Source: JALYYC01 sp963795805 (GTDB taxonomy: Bacteria; Chloroflexota; Dormibacteria; CF-121). From it: a stretch of DNA of 64,000 nucleotides. Location: contig CAWCIV010000001.1 in assembly GCA_963795805.1 (NCBI GenBank), forward strand, positions 186,001-250,000. Direction: 5' to 3'. Under the pieces are notes generated by a model, which worked only from the letters and a program-made list of their open reading frames with translations, was not told the DNA's origin and did no database searches. Positions 1 to 8,285 of the stretch are shown piece after piece (positions within the stretch are counted from its first letter, which is position 1; every line of letters begins with the position of its first letter). The translations under genes and the position numbers were made by a program.

Positions 1-1099
1 CGATATTGATGGCGTCAGCGCCCGCGTCCTTGATCAGCTGCGCGCCGGCGATGCACTTGGCCGGGTTGAGGCCGCGGGGCGGATCGATCTCAACACTGAC
101 GACGAACGAGCTGTCGTGAAGGCGCTGCGCGAAGGGCGTCGGCGGCAGCTGGTCCGTGGGGGTGAAGTCGATCGCGATCGACGAGGTGACCGCTCGCCGT
201 GGGGCCGTGGGGGTGTGGCCCGCGGCGCCGAGCGCGGCGCGCATGGCGGCGATGTGGGCCGGCGTGGTGCCGCAGCATCCTCCGATGTAGGCAACGCCGA
301 GGTCGGCCGCCTGGCGGGCGAAGGTGCCGAAGTATTCCGGCGTGGCGAAATAGAAGAAGCGGCCTTCGACGCGGGCGGGCAGGCCGGCGTTCGGCTGCGC
401 GGAGAGGGGACCGTTGGTCAAGGAGCGCATGGTCTCGAGCACCTGGAGGGCGACCTGCGGCCCGACGCCGCAGTTGACCCCGATGACGTCGACGCCGGCG
501 CGCTCCAGCGCCGAGACGACCTGCGAGGGTTCCTCGGCGCTCAACGTGAGGCCGTCTTCAGCAAAGGTCATCTGGGCCACGATCGGCAGGTCGGAGCTGG
601 CGCGCGCGGCGGCGACGGCGGCGAGCAGCTCGGCGAGATTGGTAAAGGTCTCGAGCACGAGGAGATCGGCGCCGCCTTCGAGCAACCCCTCGATCTGTTC
701 CTGGAAGGCGGCCTGAGCTCGGGCAAGGCTGATGCGCCCGATCGGCTCGAGCTGCTGGCCGATCGGACCGACGGACCCGGCGAGGAAGGTCGGCTCGCCC
801 GAGATCTCGCGAGCCTCGCGGGCGAGCTTGACGGCGCGGAGGTTGATCTCGCGGACCTTGCGCTCGAGGCCATGGCGCGCGAGCTTGAAGCGGTTGGCGC
901 CGAAGGTGTTGGTCTCGATCAATTCGGCACCGGCCGCGATGTACGCGCGATGGATCTCCTCGACGATCCGGGGCTCCGTGAGGTTGAGCTCATCGAAGGA
1001 GCGCTCGAAGCTGATGCCACGCGCGTGGAGTTGGGTGCCCATGGCACCGTCGCCCAGCAGGGGGCCGCGCTTCAGGCGCTCGAGAAATGGGTGGGCCAC
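1..1099 (-). CDS. Bifunctional homocysteine S-methyltransferase / methylenetetrahydrofolate reductase (C-terminus beyond window)
   Basis: The reading frame runs off the left edge, leaving about 366 N-terminal residues. Residues 1-300 form a homocysteine S-methyltransferase barrel: GDGAMGT lies near residue 16, and the zinc-site cysteines are in GVNCG (about 209) and GGCCGT (about 272). The last visible stretch, SVEIDPPRG onward, is the start of a MetF-like methylenetetrahydrofolate reductase domain. This is the architecture of the YitJ-type fusion, which joins 5-methyl-THF formation with methylation of homocysteine to methionine. I chose GTG at 1099 (VAHPFLERL). A TTG at 1144 overlapping the upstream stop as TTGA is an in-frame alternative that would couple it to the DUF2142 gene. 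No Shine-Dalgarno sequence is visible for either. Confidence 0.9.
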   Translation of the reverse strand, partial: MAHPFLERLKRGPLLGDGAMGTQLHARGISFERSFDELNLTEPRIVEEIHRAYIAAGAELIETNTFGANRFKLARHGLERKVREINLRAVKLAREAREISGEPTFLAGSVGPIGQQLEPIGRISLARAQAAFQEQIEGLLEGGADLLVLETFTNLAELLAAVAAARASSDLPIVAQMTFAEDGLTLSAEEPSQVVSALERAGVDVIGVNCGVGPQVALQVLETMRSLTNGPLSAQPNAGLPARVEGRFFYFATPEYFGTFARQAADLGVAYIGGCCGTTPAHIAAMRAALGAAGHTPTAPRRAVTSSIAIDFTPTDQLPPTPFAQRLHDSSFVVSVEIDPPRGLNPAKCIAGAQLIKDAGADAINI

Positions 1100-1140
1100 G
1101 GCGGGAATGGTAAAGGAGGATGCCGCGTTGATGGGGTGGG

Positions 1141-2706
1141 TCAAGCGGCGACGGGTTGGACGGTGGGTGCCGTCGTGACGCCCTCGGGCTTCCGAAAGGC
1201 AGCCGCGCCCGACGCGAGGAGGAAGGCGCAGCCGGCGAGACCGACCCCGAGCCAGAGGCTGGACCCCAGCGGCGGAGCCCAGTGGCCGGACGGGCTGAAG
1301 ACGCGCGCGTAGTCGGGAAGGTCGCCGCTGAAGCCGGTCAGGTTGACGCTGAGGGCGATGCCCTGCAGGACGGCGGCCACGGCAACAAAGCCGCCGGTGA
1401 GGTGGGCGGCTTTGAAACGGCGGAGGCGGTGGGCATTGAGGGCAATGATTTCGCCGGCGTAGAGGGGGACGGTGACCGCGAAGGCAAGGAAGTAGCGGGC
1501 TTGCAGCGCGGACCCCCCGATCGGCATGATGATCACCGCGCCGACGACGAGCGCCACGCCGATAGTCGCGACGGCAAGGAGACCCAGAATCAGGCGCTGG
1601 CGCCGGGTGGCCACCAGGACGGCGACGAGCAGCAGGGCGGCCATCGCGCCGATCCAGAGTGAGTAGGCGCCAGCGGGCATCCAGGTATCGAGCCAGCCGA
1701 AGATGCCGATGCCCTGCTTGAGGTCGAGCGGCAGGAGCGCGATCGCGCGCGGCAGGTAGTAGAGGATTTCATCGACCGTCGTGTGGTGATGGGGATCGAC
1801 GGCGAGTTCCCAGACGAGGCCGAGCGCTGCCGCCGCCAGCAGCGCGAGAGCGCCGATGCGGGGCGCGCGCCCGGTTGTTTTGATGATGGTGAGCAGCCGG
1901 TGTGGGTTGGTCAGGAGGACCAGTAGTCCGAGGTCGAGGCCAAGCCAGATGACACCGAGCGGACGGCTGAGGGCGAGCACCACGCCTGAAATTGCGACCG
2001 CGATGAAGACGGCGCGCGTCGGCGGTTGCGGTCTGGCGATCCGGATGACGGCGGCGAAGGTGCAGATGCCGGCGCAGATCTCGAACCCACTCGCGGAAAC
2101 GACCGCGCTGAGGAAGACGACCAGCGGGGTGATCGCGAGCACGAGTCCGGTTAGCGGTAGGCCGGCGCGCCCGGGCATCCACAGCAGCCAGGCGGCGGTG
2201 GCCAGCAGGCCGAGGCAGATGAGCCCGGTTACCAGGCGGGCGAGTATGACGGCGGTGATCGGGTCGGGGGCGAGGCGCGTTGCCAGGCCGGGCAGCAGGT
2301 ACATGAAGGGCTGGTAGGTCCCGACGTAACTTGGCTGCGTCGGTGAGGTCGCGTTACTCAGAGTGAAACCAGCGGGGACCAGGTTGGCCGGCACGCGCAG
2401 CCAGCGGGTGGTCGAGTCAGCCCACTCCGCGCGCAGCGCATTGGGGGTGAAGGCGGTGTTGGGCTGGTCGGGGTTCGAGGCGACGGGCCTCCCGAGGAGA
2501 TCGCCCTGGCCGACGGCGACCGCCTTGATGTAGTTCGCGGCTTCATCGGGGCCGGCGCCGGGAGGATTGGTGAAGACCCAGGCGAGGGCGAGCAGCGCAA
2601 AGCCGGCGATCAGCAGCTTCGCCACCAGATTGCAACGGAGCGCGACGGGCTGACCTGCGCTCGGCGCAAGAGGGGTCGTCGCCGGGCAGTTATTCCTCTG
2701 CGACAT
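1141..2706 (-). CDS. DUF2142-family polytopic membrane protein
   Basis: About 521 residues with a dozen or so hydrophobic helices. The segment NPPGAGPDEAANYIKA just after the first helix is the extracytoplasmic signature of DUF2142 proteins, often encoded near cell-surface glycan genes and thought to resemble GT-C enzymes. No catalytic role is established for the family. I took the ATG at 2706 (MSQRN); an ATG 33 nt upstream is possible but lies inside the divergent gene. That divergent FAD enzyme starts at 2705, so the two start codons share one CATG palindrome. A role in glycan or lipid-linked sugar metabolism is inference from the family and from the neighbour's resemblance to UDP-galactopyranose mutase. 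Confidence 0.75.
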   Translation of the reverse strand: MSQRNNCPATTPLAPSAGQPVALRCNLVAKLLIAGFALLALAWVFTNPPGAGPDEAANYIKAVAVGQGDLLGRPVASNPDQPNTAFTPNALRAEWADSTTRWLRVPANLVPAGFTLSNATSPTQPSYVGTYQPFMYLLPGLATRLAPDPITAVILARLVTGLICLGLLATAAWLLWMPGRAGLPLTGLVLAITPLVVFLSAVVSASGFEICAGICTFAAVIRIARPQPPTRAVFIAVAISGVVLALSRPLGVIWLGLDLGLLVLLTNPHRLLTIIKTTGRAPRIGALALLAAAALGLVWELAVDPHHHTTVDEILYYLPRAIALLPLDLKQGIGIFGWLDTWMPAGAYSLWIGAMAALLLVAVLVATRRQRLILGLLAVATIGVALVVGAVIIMPIGGSALQARYFLAFAVTVPLYAGEIIALNAHRLRRFKAAHLTGGFVAVAAVLQGIALSVNLTGFSGDLPDYARVFSPSGHWAPPLGSSLWLGVGLAGCAFLLASGAAAFRKPEGVTTAPTVQPVAA

Positions 2707-4234
2707 GGATGAGACACGCGCCAGGGGCCGCTCCGGCACCGATCATGTCGTGATCATGGGAGCCGGCCCGGCCGGCCTGACCGCGGCCTACGAGCTCATG
2801 AAGCATGGCGTGCGGAGCACGGTGCTGGAATCGGACCCGAAGTATGTGGGCGGGCTGGCGCGCACCGCGGAGGTCTCTGGCTATCGGTTCGATATCGGGG
2901 GCCACCGGTTTTTCTCGAAGAGCCAGGAAATCGAGGACCTCTGGACCGAGGTGCTCGGCGCCGAGATGCTGACCCGGAGCCGGCTCTCTCGGATCTACTA
3001 CAACCACAAATATTTCGACTACCCGCTGAAGGCAAGCAACGCGCTGCTGAACATGGGGTTGGTCGAAACGATCCGCTGCGTCTCGAGCTACGCCTGGGCC
3101 CGGCTGACCCCGGTGAAGGATCCGCGCACGCTCGAAGACTGGGTGCGCAACCAGTTCGGTTACCGGTTGTTCCGGATTTTCTTCAAGACCTACACCGAGA
3201 AGGTCTGGGGCATGAGCACGAAGGAGTTGTCGGCGGACTGGGCCGCGCAGCGGATCAAGGGACTGAGCCTGGTCGGTGCGATCAAGACGGCACTGCTGCC
3301 GCCGTGGCTACGACGCGAGTCGCGTGGCGCCGTGGTGAAAACGTTGATCGATCGCTTCCGCTATCCGCGGCTCGGACCTGGACAGATGTGGGAAGCGGTG
3401 ACTGAGCGATTGCGGCGGGGGGGAAACACCGTCGAGCTCGGACAGCGAGTGGTCGCGTTGCGGCATGACGGAACGCGCGTGACGGCGGCGATTGTTGAGG
3501 ATGCGGAGGAGAGTGAAGCCGCGGGTGCCACCCGGGCCGTGGTGGGCTCGCGGTTCATCTCCACGCTGCCGATGCGCGAGCTGGTCAACATGATGGAGCC
3601 GCCCTTGCCGGCGGAGGTGCGCGCGGCCGCCGACCACCTGAGCTATCGCGACTTCCTGACAGTGGCGGTCGTGATCGATCGAGAAAACGTGTTCCCGGAT
3701 AACTGGATTTATGTCCACGACCCGCAAGTGAAGGTCGGGCGACTTCAGAACTTCAAGAACTGGAGCCCGGATATGGTGGCCGATCAAAAGACGACCTGCC
3801 TTGGTCTCGAGTATTTCTGTTTCGAGGGCGACGGGTTGTGGAACTCGTCCGACGAGCAGCTGGTGGAGCTGGCGCGGACCGAGCTGGCGCAACTCGGCAT
3901 GTGCCAGGCGAGCGAGGTGCGCTGGGGAACGGTCGTGCGGATGCCGAAGGCATATCCGGTGTATGACGACGTCTACAAGCAGCAGGTGGCCGTGATTCGC
4001 GACTACCTGCGGGAGCATCTGCCGAACCTCGACCTGGTGGGGCGGAATGGGATGCACCACTACAACAACCAGGATCACTCGATGATGACCGCCTTGCTTG
4101 TGGCGCGGAACATCGCGCTCGGCGCGCGGCTCGATCCCTGGAAGGTCAACACCGATGCGGAGTATCACGAAGAGGCGACGCTGGAGGGGGACGATCGTTC
4201 CGGGCGGCGGATGCCGGAGCGGATCGCGAGCTAG
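2705..4234 (+). CDS. FAD-dependent amine-oxidase / UDP-galactopyranose-mutase-like oxidoreductase
   Basis: 509 residues. A Rossmann dinucleotide motif (VIMGAGPAGLTAAYEL, about 17-32) is followed by the second FAD-contact segment GGLARTAEV. The C-terminal part NGMHHYNNQDHSMMTAL resembles the closing FAD-binding segment of protoporphyrinogen-oxidase/mutase-like flavoproteins. Many relatives sit beside glycosyltransferases and are annotated only as NAD(P)/FAD-dependent oxidoreductase; the substrate is unknown. It is followed after 6 nt by a paralogue. The start at 2705 sits on the CATG shared with the divergent DUF2142 gene; an internal ATG at 2756 would cut into the FAD motif, so 2705 is preferred. 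No Shine-Dalgarno sequence is seen, so the mRNA could be leaderless. Confidence 0.8.
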   Translation: MDETRARGRSGTDHVVIMGAGPAGLTAAYELMKHGVRSTVLESDPKYVGGLARTAEVSGYRFDIGGHRFFSKSQEIEDLWTEVLGAEMLTRSRLSRIYYNHKYFDYPLKASNALLNMGLVETIRCVSSYAWARLTPVKDPRTLEDWVRNQFGYRLFRIFFKTYTEKVWGMSTKELSADWAAQRIKGLSLVGAIKTALLPPWLRRESRGAVVKTLIDRFRYPRLGPGQMWEAVTERLRRGGNTVELGQRVVALRHDGTRVTAAIVEDAEESEAAGATRAVVGSRFISTLPMRELVNMMEPPLPAEVRAAADHLSYRDFLTVAVVIDRENVFPDNWIYVHDPQVKVGRLQNFKNWSPDMVADQKTTCLGLEYFCFEGDGLWNSSDEQLVELARTELAQLGMCQASEVRWGTVVRMPKAYPVYDDVYKQQVAVIRDYLREHLPNLDLVGRNGMHHYNNQDHSMMTALLVARNIALGARLDPWKVNTDAEYHEEATLEGDDRSGRRMPERIAS

Positions 4235-4240
4235 CGGGAA

Positions 4241-5725
4241 ATGGCCCACGCGGACGGCGTCGCGCGCTCGAACTCCGGGGAGCATGTGGTGGTGATCGGA
4301 GCGGGCGCGGCAGGATTGACCGCGGCCCGTGAGCTGGTCGCGCAGGGAAGGCCGGTCACGGTAGTGGAGAAGGATCCCTCTGCGGTTGGCGGAAGCTCGC
4401 GAACAATGGAGTTCATGGGGTGCCGGTTCGACGTCGGACCGCAGCGGTTGCGCGGCCGGGATGCTGAGGTGAGACGGCTCATGGCCGAGCTACCTGGTGG
4501 CGACGTGCTCTCGCTGCGGGCGATGGAGCGCATGTTGTGCGCGGGGAAATTGTTCGCCGGCGCGCTGACCTGGTCCGACCTGGCTCGTCAGCTTGGGCCG
4601 GTGGAGGCCGGGCGATGCCTGGTGAGCTATGCGCAGGCGCGCATGCAGGCGGTGGCCGAGCCGCGATCTTTCGAGGAGGCGGTCACGAACCAGGTGGGAT
4701 CCCGACTGTTCGCGAAGTTGTTCAAGGAGTACACGGAGAAGGTCTGGGGTCGATCGACGAGCAGCCTCGGTGCGGAGGGGGTCGGACAGCTCCGCCTGCC
4801 ATTGGTCGCGGCTGGAGCTCCGGCGGGGGATGACGGATTGTCGGCGGATGCCTTCCTCTATCCGAGGCTGGGGATCGGGCAGCTGTGGTCGACGGTCGCG
4901 GAGCGACTCAAGGCGGCGGGCCATCCGGTGCGCTTGGGCGAGGAGGTGGTTGCGGTGCGGCATTCCCGCGGGCGCGTTATCGCGGTGGCGCTACGCGATG
5001 GGGCGGGGCGGACGGTCGATCTGGTCGGGTCGGACTTCATCAGCACGATGCCAGTCGCTGAGCTGATGGCGAAGTTATCACCCGCGCCGCCGCGAGTAGT
5101 GCGGGTGGCGGCTAACGCGCTTCGGTATCGGGATGTGGTCACGGTGAATGTGGTGCTGGACCGAGCCGAGGTCTTTTCCGACCAGATGATTTCGATTCAC
5201 GATGCCGGGGTCGGGGTCGCGCGGATTTCCAACTTCAAAAACCTGAGCCCGGGGATGGTTGCGGACCCCGGGCTGACCGGCCTCGGAATGGAATATTTCT
5301 GTTTCGAAGGAGACGCGTTATGGGCCATGACGGATGCGGAGCTGCTCGACCGCGGGCGTCGGGATCTGCTCGCGCTCGGGCTCTGCCAGCCGGACGACGT
5401 CAAAGCAGGAATGGTCTACCGACAGCGAAGGATTCACTCGCTGGGATGGGACGAGGGGGATGACGTGGTGGAGGTGGGCATCGAGGCGCGCGGCCCGGGG
5501 ACGGCGGTGGCGGAGTGGGTGAGCCGCGCGCTGCCTAACCTCTGGCTCGCGGGTCGCCATGGCCTCGAGTACGGCAGGGCGGAGGACCAGGGCGATGCTG
5601 AGGACGTGGGCGAGGCGGATGGCCTGGGCCAGGCGGTGAGGTCGGGGATGCGTGCGGCGCGGCGCATCGCGCTTGGGGCGGCCGTGGAGGGACGCCGAGC
5701 GCGGGCGGAGCTGGTCGCGAGCTAG
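4241..5725 (+). CDS. Second, diverged FAD-dependent oxidoreductase (tandem paralogue)
   Basis: 494 residues, alignable along most of its length with the preceding gene: GAGAAGLTAARELV, then GGSSRTMEFMGCRFDVG, KEYTEKVWGRST, ISNFKNLSPGMVAD and GMEYFCFEGDALW all have counterparts. It starts 6 nt after the upstream stop, so the pair is one transcript. The C-terminus differs: where the first copy reads NGMHHYNNQDHSMMTA, this one has HGLEYGRAEDQGDAED, an acidic insertion-like stretch in the segment that normally closes over FAD. This suggests an old tandem duplication with altered substrate or a non-catalytic partner subunit. Substrate unknown. Confidence 0.75.
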   Translation: MAHADGVARSNSGEHVVVIGAGAAGLTAARELVAQGRPVTVVEKDPSAVGGSSRTMEFMGCRFDVGPQRLRGRDAEVRRLMAELPGGDVLSLRAMERMLCAGKLFAGALTWSDLARQLGPVEAGRCLVSYAQARMQAVAEPRSFEEAVTNQVGSRLFAKLFKEYTEKVWGRSTSSLGAEGVGQLRLPLVAAGAPAGDDGLSADAFLYPRLGIGQLWSTVAERLKAAGHPVRLGEEVVAVRHSRGRVIAVALRDGAGRTVDLVGSDFISTMPVAELMAKLSPAPPRVVRVAANALRYRDVVTVNVVLDRAEVFSDQMISIHDAGVGVARISNFKNLSPGMVADPGLTGLGMEYFCFEGDALWAMTDAELLDRGRRDLLALGLCQPDDVKAGMVYRQRRIHSLGWDEGDDVVEVGIEARGPGTAVAEWVSRALPNLWLAGRHGLEYGRAEDQGDAEDVGEADGLGQAVRSGMRAARRIALGAAVEGRRARAELVAS

Positions 5726-5769
5726 GGCCGGGCGCTGGGGAGGGGTGGATATACTGGTCGAGTTTTCGC

Positions 5770-5844
5770 TCCGGAGTAGCTCAACGGTAGAGCGGCGCGC
5801 TGTTAACGCGATGGTTCCCGGTTCGAATCCGGGCTCCGGAGCCA
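5770..5844 (+). tRNA. trnN: tRNA-Asn (GUU anticodon)
   Basis: Acceptor stem TCCGGAG (5770-5776) pairs with CTCCGGA (5834-5840), followed by G73 and an encoded CCA. The D-arm is GCTCAACGGTAGAGC and the T-arm CCCGG-TTCGAAT-CCGGG. The anticodon loop CTGTTAA gives GUU, i.e. asparagine; the outermost anticodon-stem pair looks like a G-A mismatch. A TATACT hexamer at 5750-5755 is a good -10 element about 15 nt upstream, without an obvious -35. The gene sits alone between the FAD oxidoreductase and the pilin gene. Confidence 0.95.
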
Positions 5845-6003
5845 TCTGATCCCATTCGGGCCGAGGGACTCACCAGCGCCCCGGGTGCTGTGACGGGCTC
5901 GTGACCGATTCCGTGCAGAGCCCATACATGGCTTCCACCTTCTGAACAGCCAGCGATGCGACTATGGCTACATCGATTGTCGCTTCTAAAGGAGGTGAAT
6001 GCA

Positions 6004-6183
6004 ATGTTGACCAACCTGTATCTCCGTCTCCGTGAGCTGCTCAACCGTGAGGAAGGGCAGGGCATGGTCGAGTACGCCCTTATTCTCGTCTTGATCGCTG
6101 TCGTGGTCATCGTCGTGCTGATCATTCTTGGCAACCAGGTCAAGAACGTCTTCTGCAACATTTCGGGCGGTCTCAGCCAGTAA
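6004..6183 (+). CDS. flp: Flp/Fap-type type IVb pilin
   Basis: 59 residues with the Flp layout: a short basic leader, then EEG before QGMVEYALILVLIAVVV. The prepilin-peptidase cut is expected after EEG, placing the conserved Glu at +5 followed by Tyr. The remainder is one hydrophobic helix and a short tail with a single Cys. The start is fixed by a near-perfect Shine-Dalgarno sequence, AAAGGAGGTG, just upstream of ATG 6004; an in-frame ATG at 5956 is not needed. No Tad secretion, ATPase or prepilin-peptidase genes are in the window, so this is an isolated pilin gene whose assembly machinery must lie elsewhere. A strong terminator follows, so it is probably monocistronic and highly expressed. 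Confidence 0.88.
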   Translation: MLTNLYLRLRELLNREEGQGMVEYALILVLIAVVVIVVLIILGNQVKNVFCNISGGLSQ

Positions 6184-6202
6184 CGGCTGTCGACCAATCG
6201 AT

Positions 6203-6231
6203 AGAGAAGGGTCCCCTCGGGGCCCTTCTCT
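6203..6231 (+). terminator. Rho-independent terminator after the pilin gene
   Basis: AGAGAAGGG (6203-6211) and CCCTTCTCT (6223-6231) form a perfect 9-bp stem that can be extended inward by a CCCC/GGGG pairing. The following bases are CTTTCTGCT, a weak U-tract. It separates the pilin gene from the SPFH operon. Confidence 0.85.
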
Positions 6232-6252
6232 CTTTCTGCTATACCTGTGTCG

Positions 6253-7353
6253 ATGGGTATCTTCGGCCAGGAAGTCCGGCGCGAATTCATCGCCCGGCCC
6301 GATACGGCGAAGAATCAGATCCTCTTTAAATGGCCTGACTCCAACATTCGAAAGCTAACGCAGCTCACCGTCGAGCAGGATGAGCTTGCTGTCTTCTTCC
6401 GCGACGGCCTCGTCCAGGGAACCATTCAGCCCGGAAGGGTGACGCTCGATTCCTCAGAGATCCCGTTTCTCGGTCGCCTGGTCGATGCCGCGACCGGCGG
6501 CAATCTCTTTCGGACCGAGCTCTACTTCGTTTCCACTCGTGAGTTTCCCAATCTACCGTTCGGGGGCGTGATCGACAATGTCGTCGATCCGCAGACCAAC
6601 TTCGGCGTCGGTCTACGTGTTTTCGGTGAGTACTCCCTCAAAGTGGTTGAGCCCCAGTCGCTGATCCTCAATCTGGTGGGGACCCAGAACCTTTCCAGCA
6701 ATGACGAGATCACCGATTGGATGCGGGAGCAACTGCTCAAAGCCCTCCGCACCGATGTCACCGCGCACGTCGTCAGCAGTGGGTGGCCCCTCCTTGGCAT
6801 CGCGGCCCACACCGATGAGATCGAATCGGAGACGATAGCCCAGGTCCAACGCAACATCAATACCTATGGACTTCAGATCGTGCGGCTCGGTAATTTCACC
6901 ATCACTCTCAAGCCGGAGGATGAAGACAAGCTCAAGAATTTCCTCAAGGACGTCCAGTACACGAAGCTTGCCGGAGGATTCCAGCAGTACGCCGCGGGCG
7001 AAGCCCTCCTCGGCGCCGGCCAGGGACTGGCGCAGGGGCCAGGCCAGGGAGGCGGCAACCCCGCCTTCCTCGGGGTTGGTCTCGGGATGGGCGGGTTGGT
7101 CGCCGGCCAGGCCGGGCAAACGGTCGCCGCCGGCGGTCAAATCCAGGTTCGCTGCCCGCAATGCCATGCGCTCAACGCCGAGGGCGCGAAATTCTGCAAC
7201 ACCTGCGGGCAGGCTCTCTCGCCCGCCCCGGCGCCGGTGGGCGCCACGGTCACCTGTCCAAAGTGCCAAACGCAGAACGCGGCCACCGCAAAGTTCTGCA
7301 CCAATTGCGGCCAGGCCCTGAGCGGCGGAGGCACACCGCCCGCCCCTAAATGA
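6253..7353 (+). CDS. SPFH-domain protein with two C-terminal zinc ribbons (YdjI-like)
   Basis: 366 residues from ATG 6253 (a GTG two codons earlier is also possible). Residues 1-240 are an SPFH/Band-7-like domain of the YdjI type (IFGQEVRREFIARPDTAK...), including the helical segment ending near NFLKDVQYTKLAGGFQQY. A Gly/Gln-rich hinge follows, then two rubredoxin-like zinc ribbons, CPQCHALNAEGAKFCNTCG and CPKCQTQNAATAKFCTNCG. In Bacillus, YdjI is a membrane-associated scaffold working with PspA-like and Tim44/TPM-like partners; here PspA is absent but a Tim44-like gene follows with an ATGA overlap. A membrane-stress or membrane-organising role is inferred from the family. Confidence 0.85.
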   Translation: MGIFGQEVRREFIARPDTAKNQILFKWPDSNIRKLTQLTVEQDELAVFFRDGLVQGTIQPGRVTLDSSEIPFLGRLVDAATGGNLFRTELYFVSTREFPNLPFGGVIDNVVDPQTNFGVGLRVFGEYSLKVVEPQSLILNLVGTQNLSSNDEITDWMREQLLKALRTDVTAHVVSSGWPLLGIAAHTDEIESETIAQVQRNINTYGLQIVRLGNFTITLKPEDEDKLKNFLKDVQYTKLAGGFQQYAAGEALLGAGQGLAQGPGQGGGNPAFLGVGLGMGGLVAGQAGQTVAAGGQIQVRCPQCHALNAEGAKFCNTCGQALSPAPAPVGATVTCPKCQTQNAATAKFCTNCGQALSGGGTPPAPK

Positions 7354-8285
7354 ACCGCCGTCGGCTCCTGTTCGCCGCCACGCTCGCGCTGACGCTTGTC
7401 CTCGTGACTCCGTTGCTGGCGTTCGCGCGCGCCGGCGGCGGACAAAGCTTCGGCGGTGGTGGTGGCGGCTTCACCGGTGGCGGTGGCAGTGGCTTTGGCG
7501 GCGGCTACAGCGGTGGCGGCGGCGGCTTCGGCGGGGGCGGGTTACTGCTGCCATTCTTCCTCTTCGGCGGTGGGGGCGGCGGGTTCTTCTTTTTCCTCTT
7601 CATCCTTTTCGCGCTCTACCAGGTCTACCGGCGCACGCACATCGGATCACCGATGCAGGCCACGACCTGGGGCCCCGCCAATGCCCCGATGGCGCCTCCG
7701 CGGCAGACATTGACTGAAGACCTCGCCGCGTTGAAAGCAAAGGACCCCAATTTCAACGAGCAGATGTTCCTCGACCGTGCCCAGGCCACCTTCTTTGCGT
7801 TACAGAAGGCCTGGATGGATCGCAATCTCGAGCCCGCTCGCGTTTATATGTCTGACGGCATCTACCACCGCTGGAAAATGCAGATCGACCAGATGATCGC
7901 CGCCCACAAGCGCAATGTGCTGGACAACCTGGTGATCGGTGGGATACACATGGTCAAGGTCACGACCGACCCGAATTTCGATTCGATCACGGTTCGGATC
8001 GACGCCAGTGCTGCCGACTATGAGGTGGACGACACCAGCGCCAACAAGGTGATTTACGGATCGAAGCAGAATCAGCCTTTTACCGAGTACTGGACCTTCA
8101 TCCGCAGCGCGGCGGCTCGCACCAAGGCGGGGGAGGGTGCGGAAGTCACCCAGTGCCCCAACTGCGGCGCGCCGCTCTCGATCAACGAATCCGGCGTTTG
8201 CAGCTACTGCAAGGCGACCGTGACCAGCGGCCAGTTCGGCTGGGTACTCGACAACATCACGCAAGCATCAGAGTGGCAAGGATGA
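7350..8285 (+). CDS. Tim44-like membrane protein with Gly-rich region and zinc ribbon
   Basis: 311 residues. Residues 1-27 form a signal peptide ending LLAFARA, followed by a long Gly-rich tract (GGGGGGF-type repeats, about 30-65). A Phe-rich membrane helix (FFFFLFILFALYQVYRR) comes next, then a Tim44/MlaC-like globular domain (FLDRAQATFFALQKAWMDRN onward, about 130-275). A C-terminal zinc ribbon with CPNCGAPL and CSYCKA completes it. The start overlaps the SPFH stop as ATGA and the end overlaps the next start the same way, so the three genes form one translationally coupled operon. The Gly-rich/Tim44-like plus SPFH plus zinc-ribbon pairing resembles B. subtilis YdjH-YdjI. Exact function unknown. 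Confidence 0.82.
   Translation: MNRRRLLFAATLALTLVLVTPLLAFARAGGGQSFGGGGGGFTGGGGSGFGGGYSGGGGGFGGGGLLLPFFLFGGGGGGFFFFLFILFALYQVYRRTHIGSPMQATTWGPANAPMAPPRQTLTEDLAALKAKDPNFNEQMFLDRAQATFFALQKAWMDRNLEPARVYMSDGIYHRWKMQIDQMIAAHKRNVLDNLVIGGIHMVKVTTDPNFDSITVRIDASAADYEVDDTSANKVIYGSKQNQPFTEYWTFIRSAAARTKAGEGAEVTQCPNCGAPLSINESGVCSYCKATVTSGQFGWVLDNITQASEWQG

Noticed and set aside
116..1312. 398-codon plus-strand ORF at the left edge
   Set aside because: The minus strand encodes an unmistakable homocysteine methyltransferase/MTHFR in the same interval; the plus product is Gly/Arg/Asp-rich shadow.
4241..5725. Frameshifted or broken duplicate of the upstream FAD gene
   Set aside because: The frame is open throughout and all central motifs are kept, so it is a diverged paralogue and not a pseudogene.
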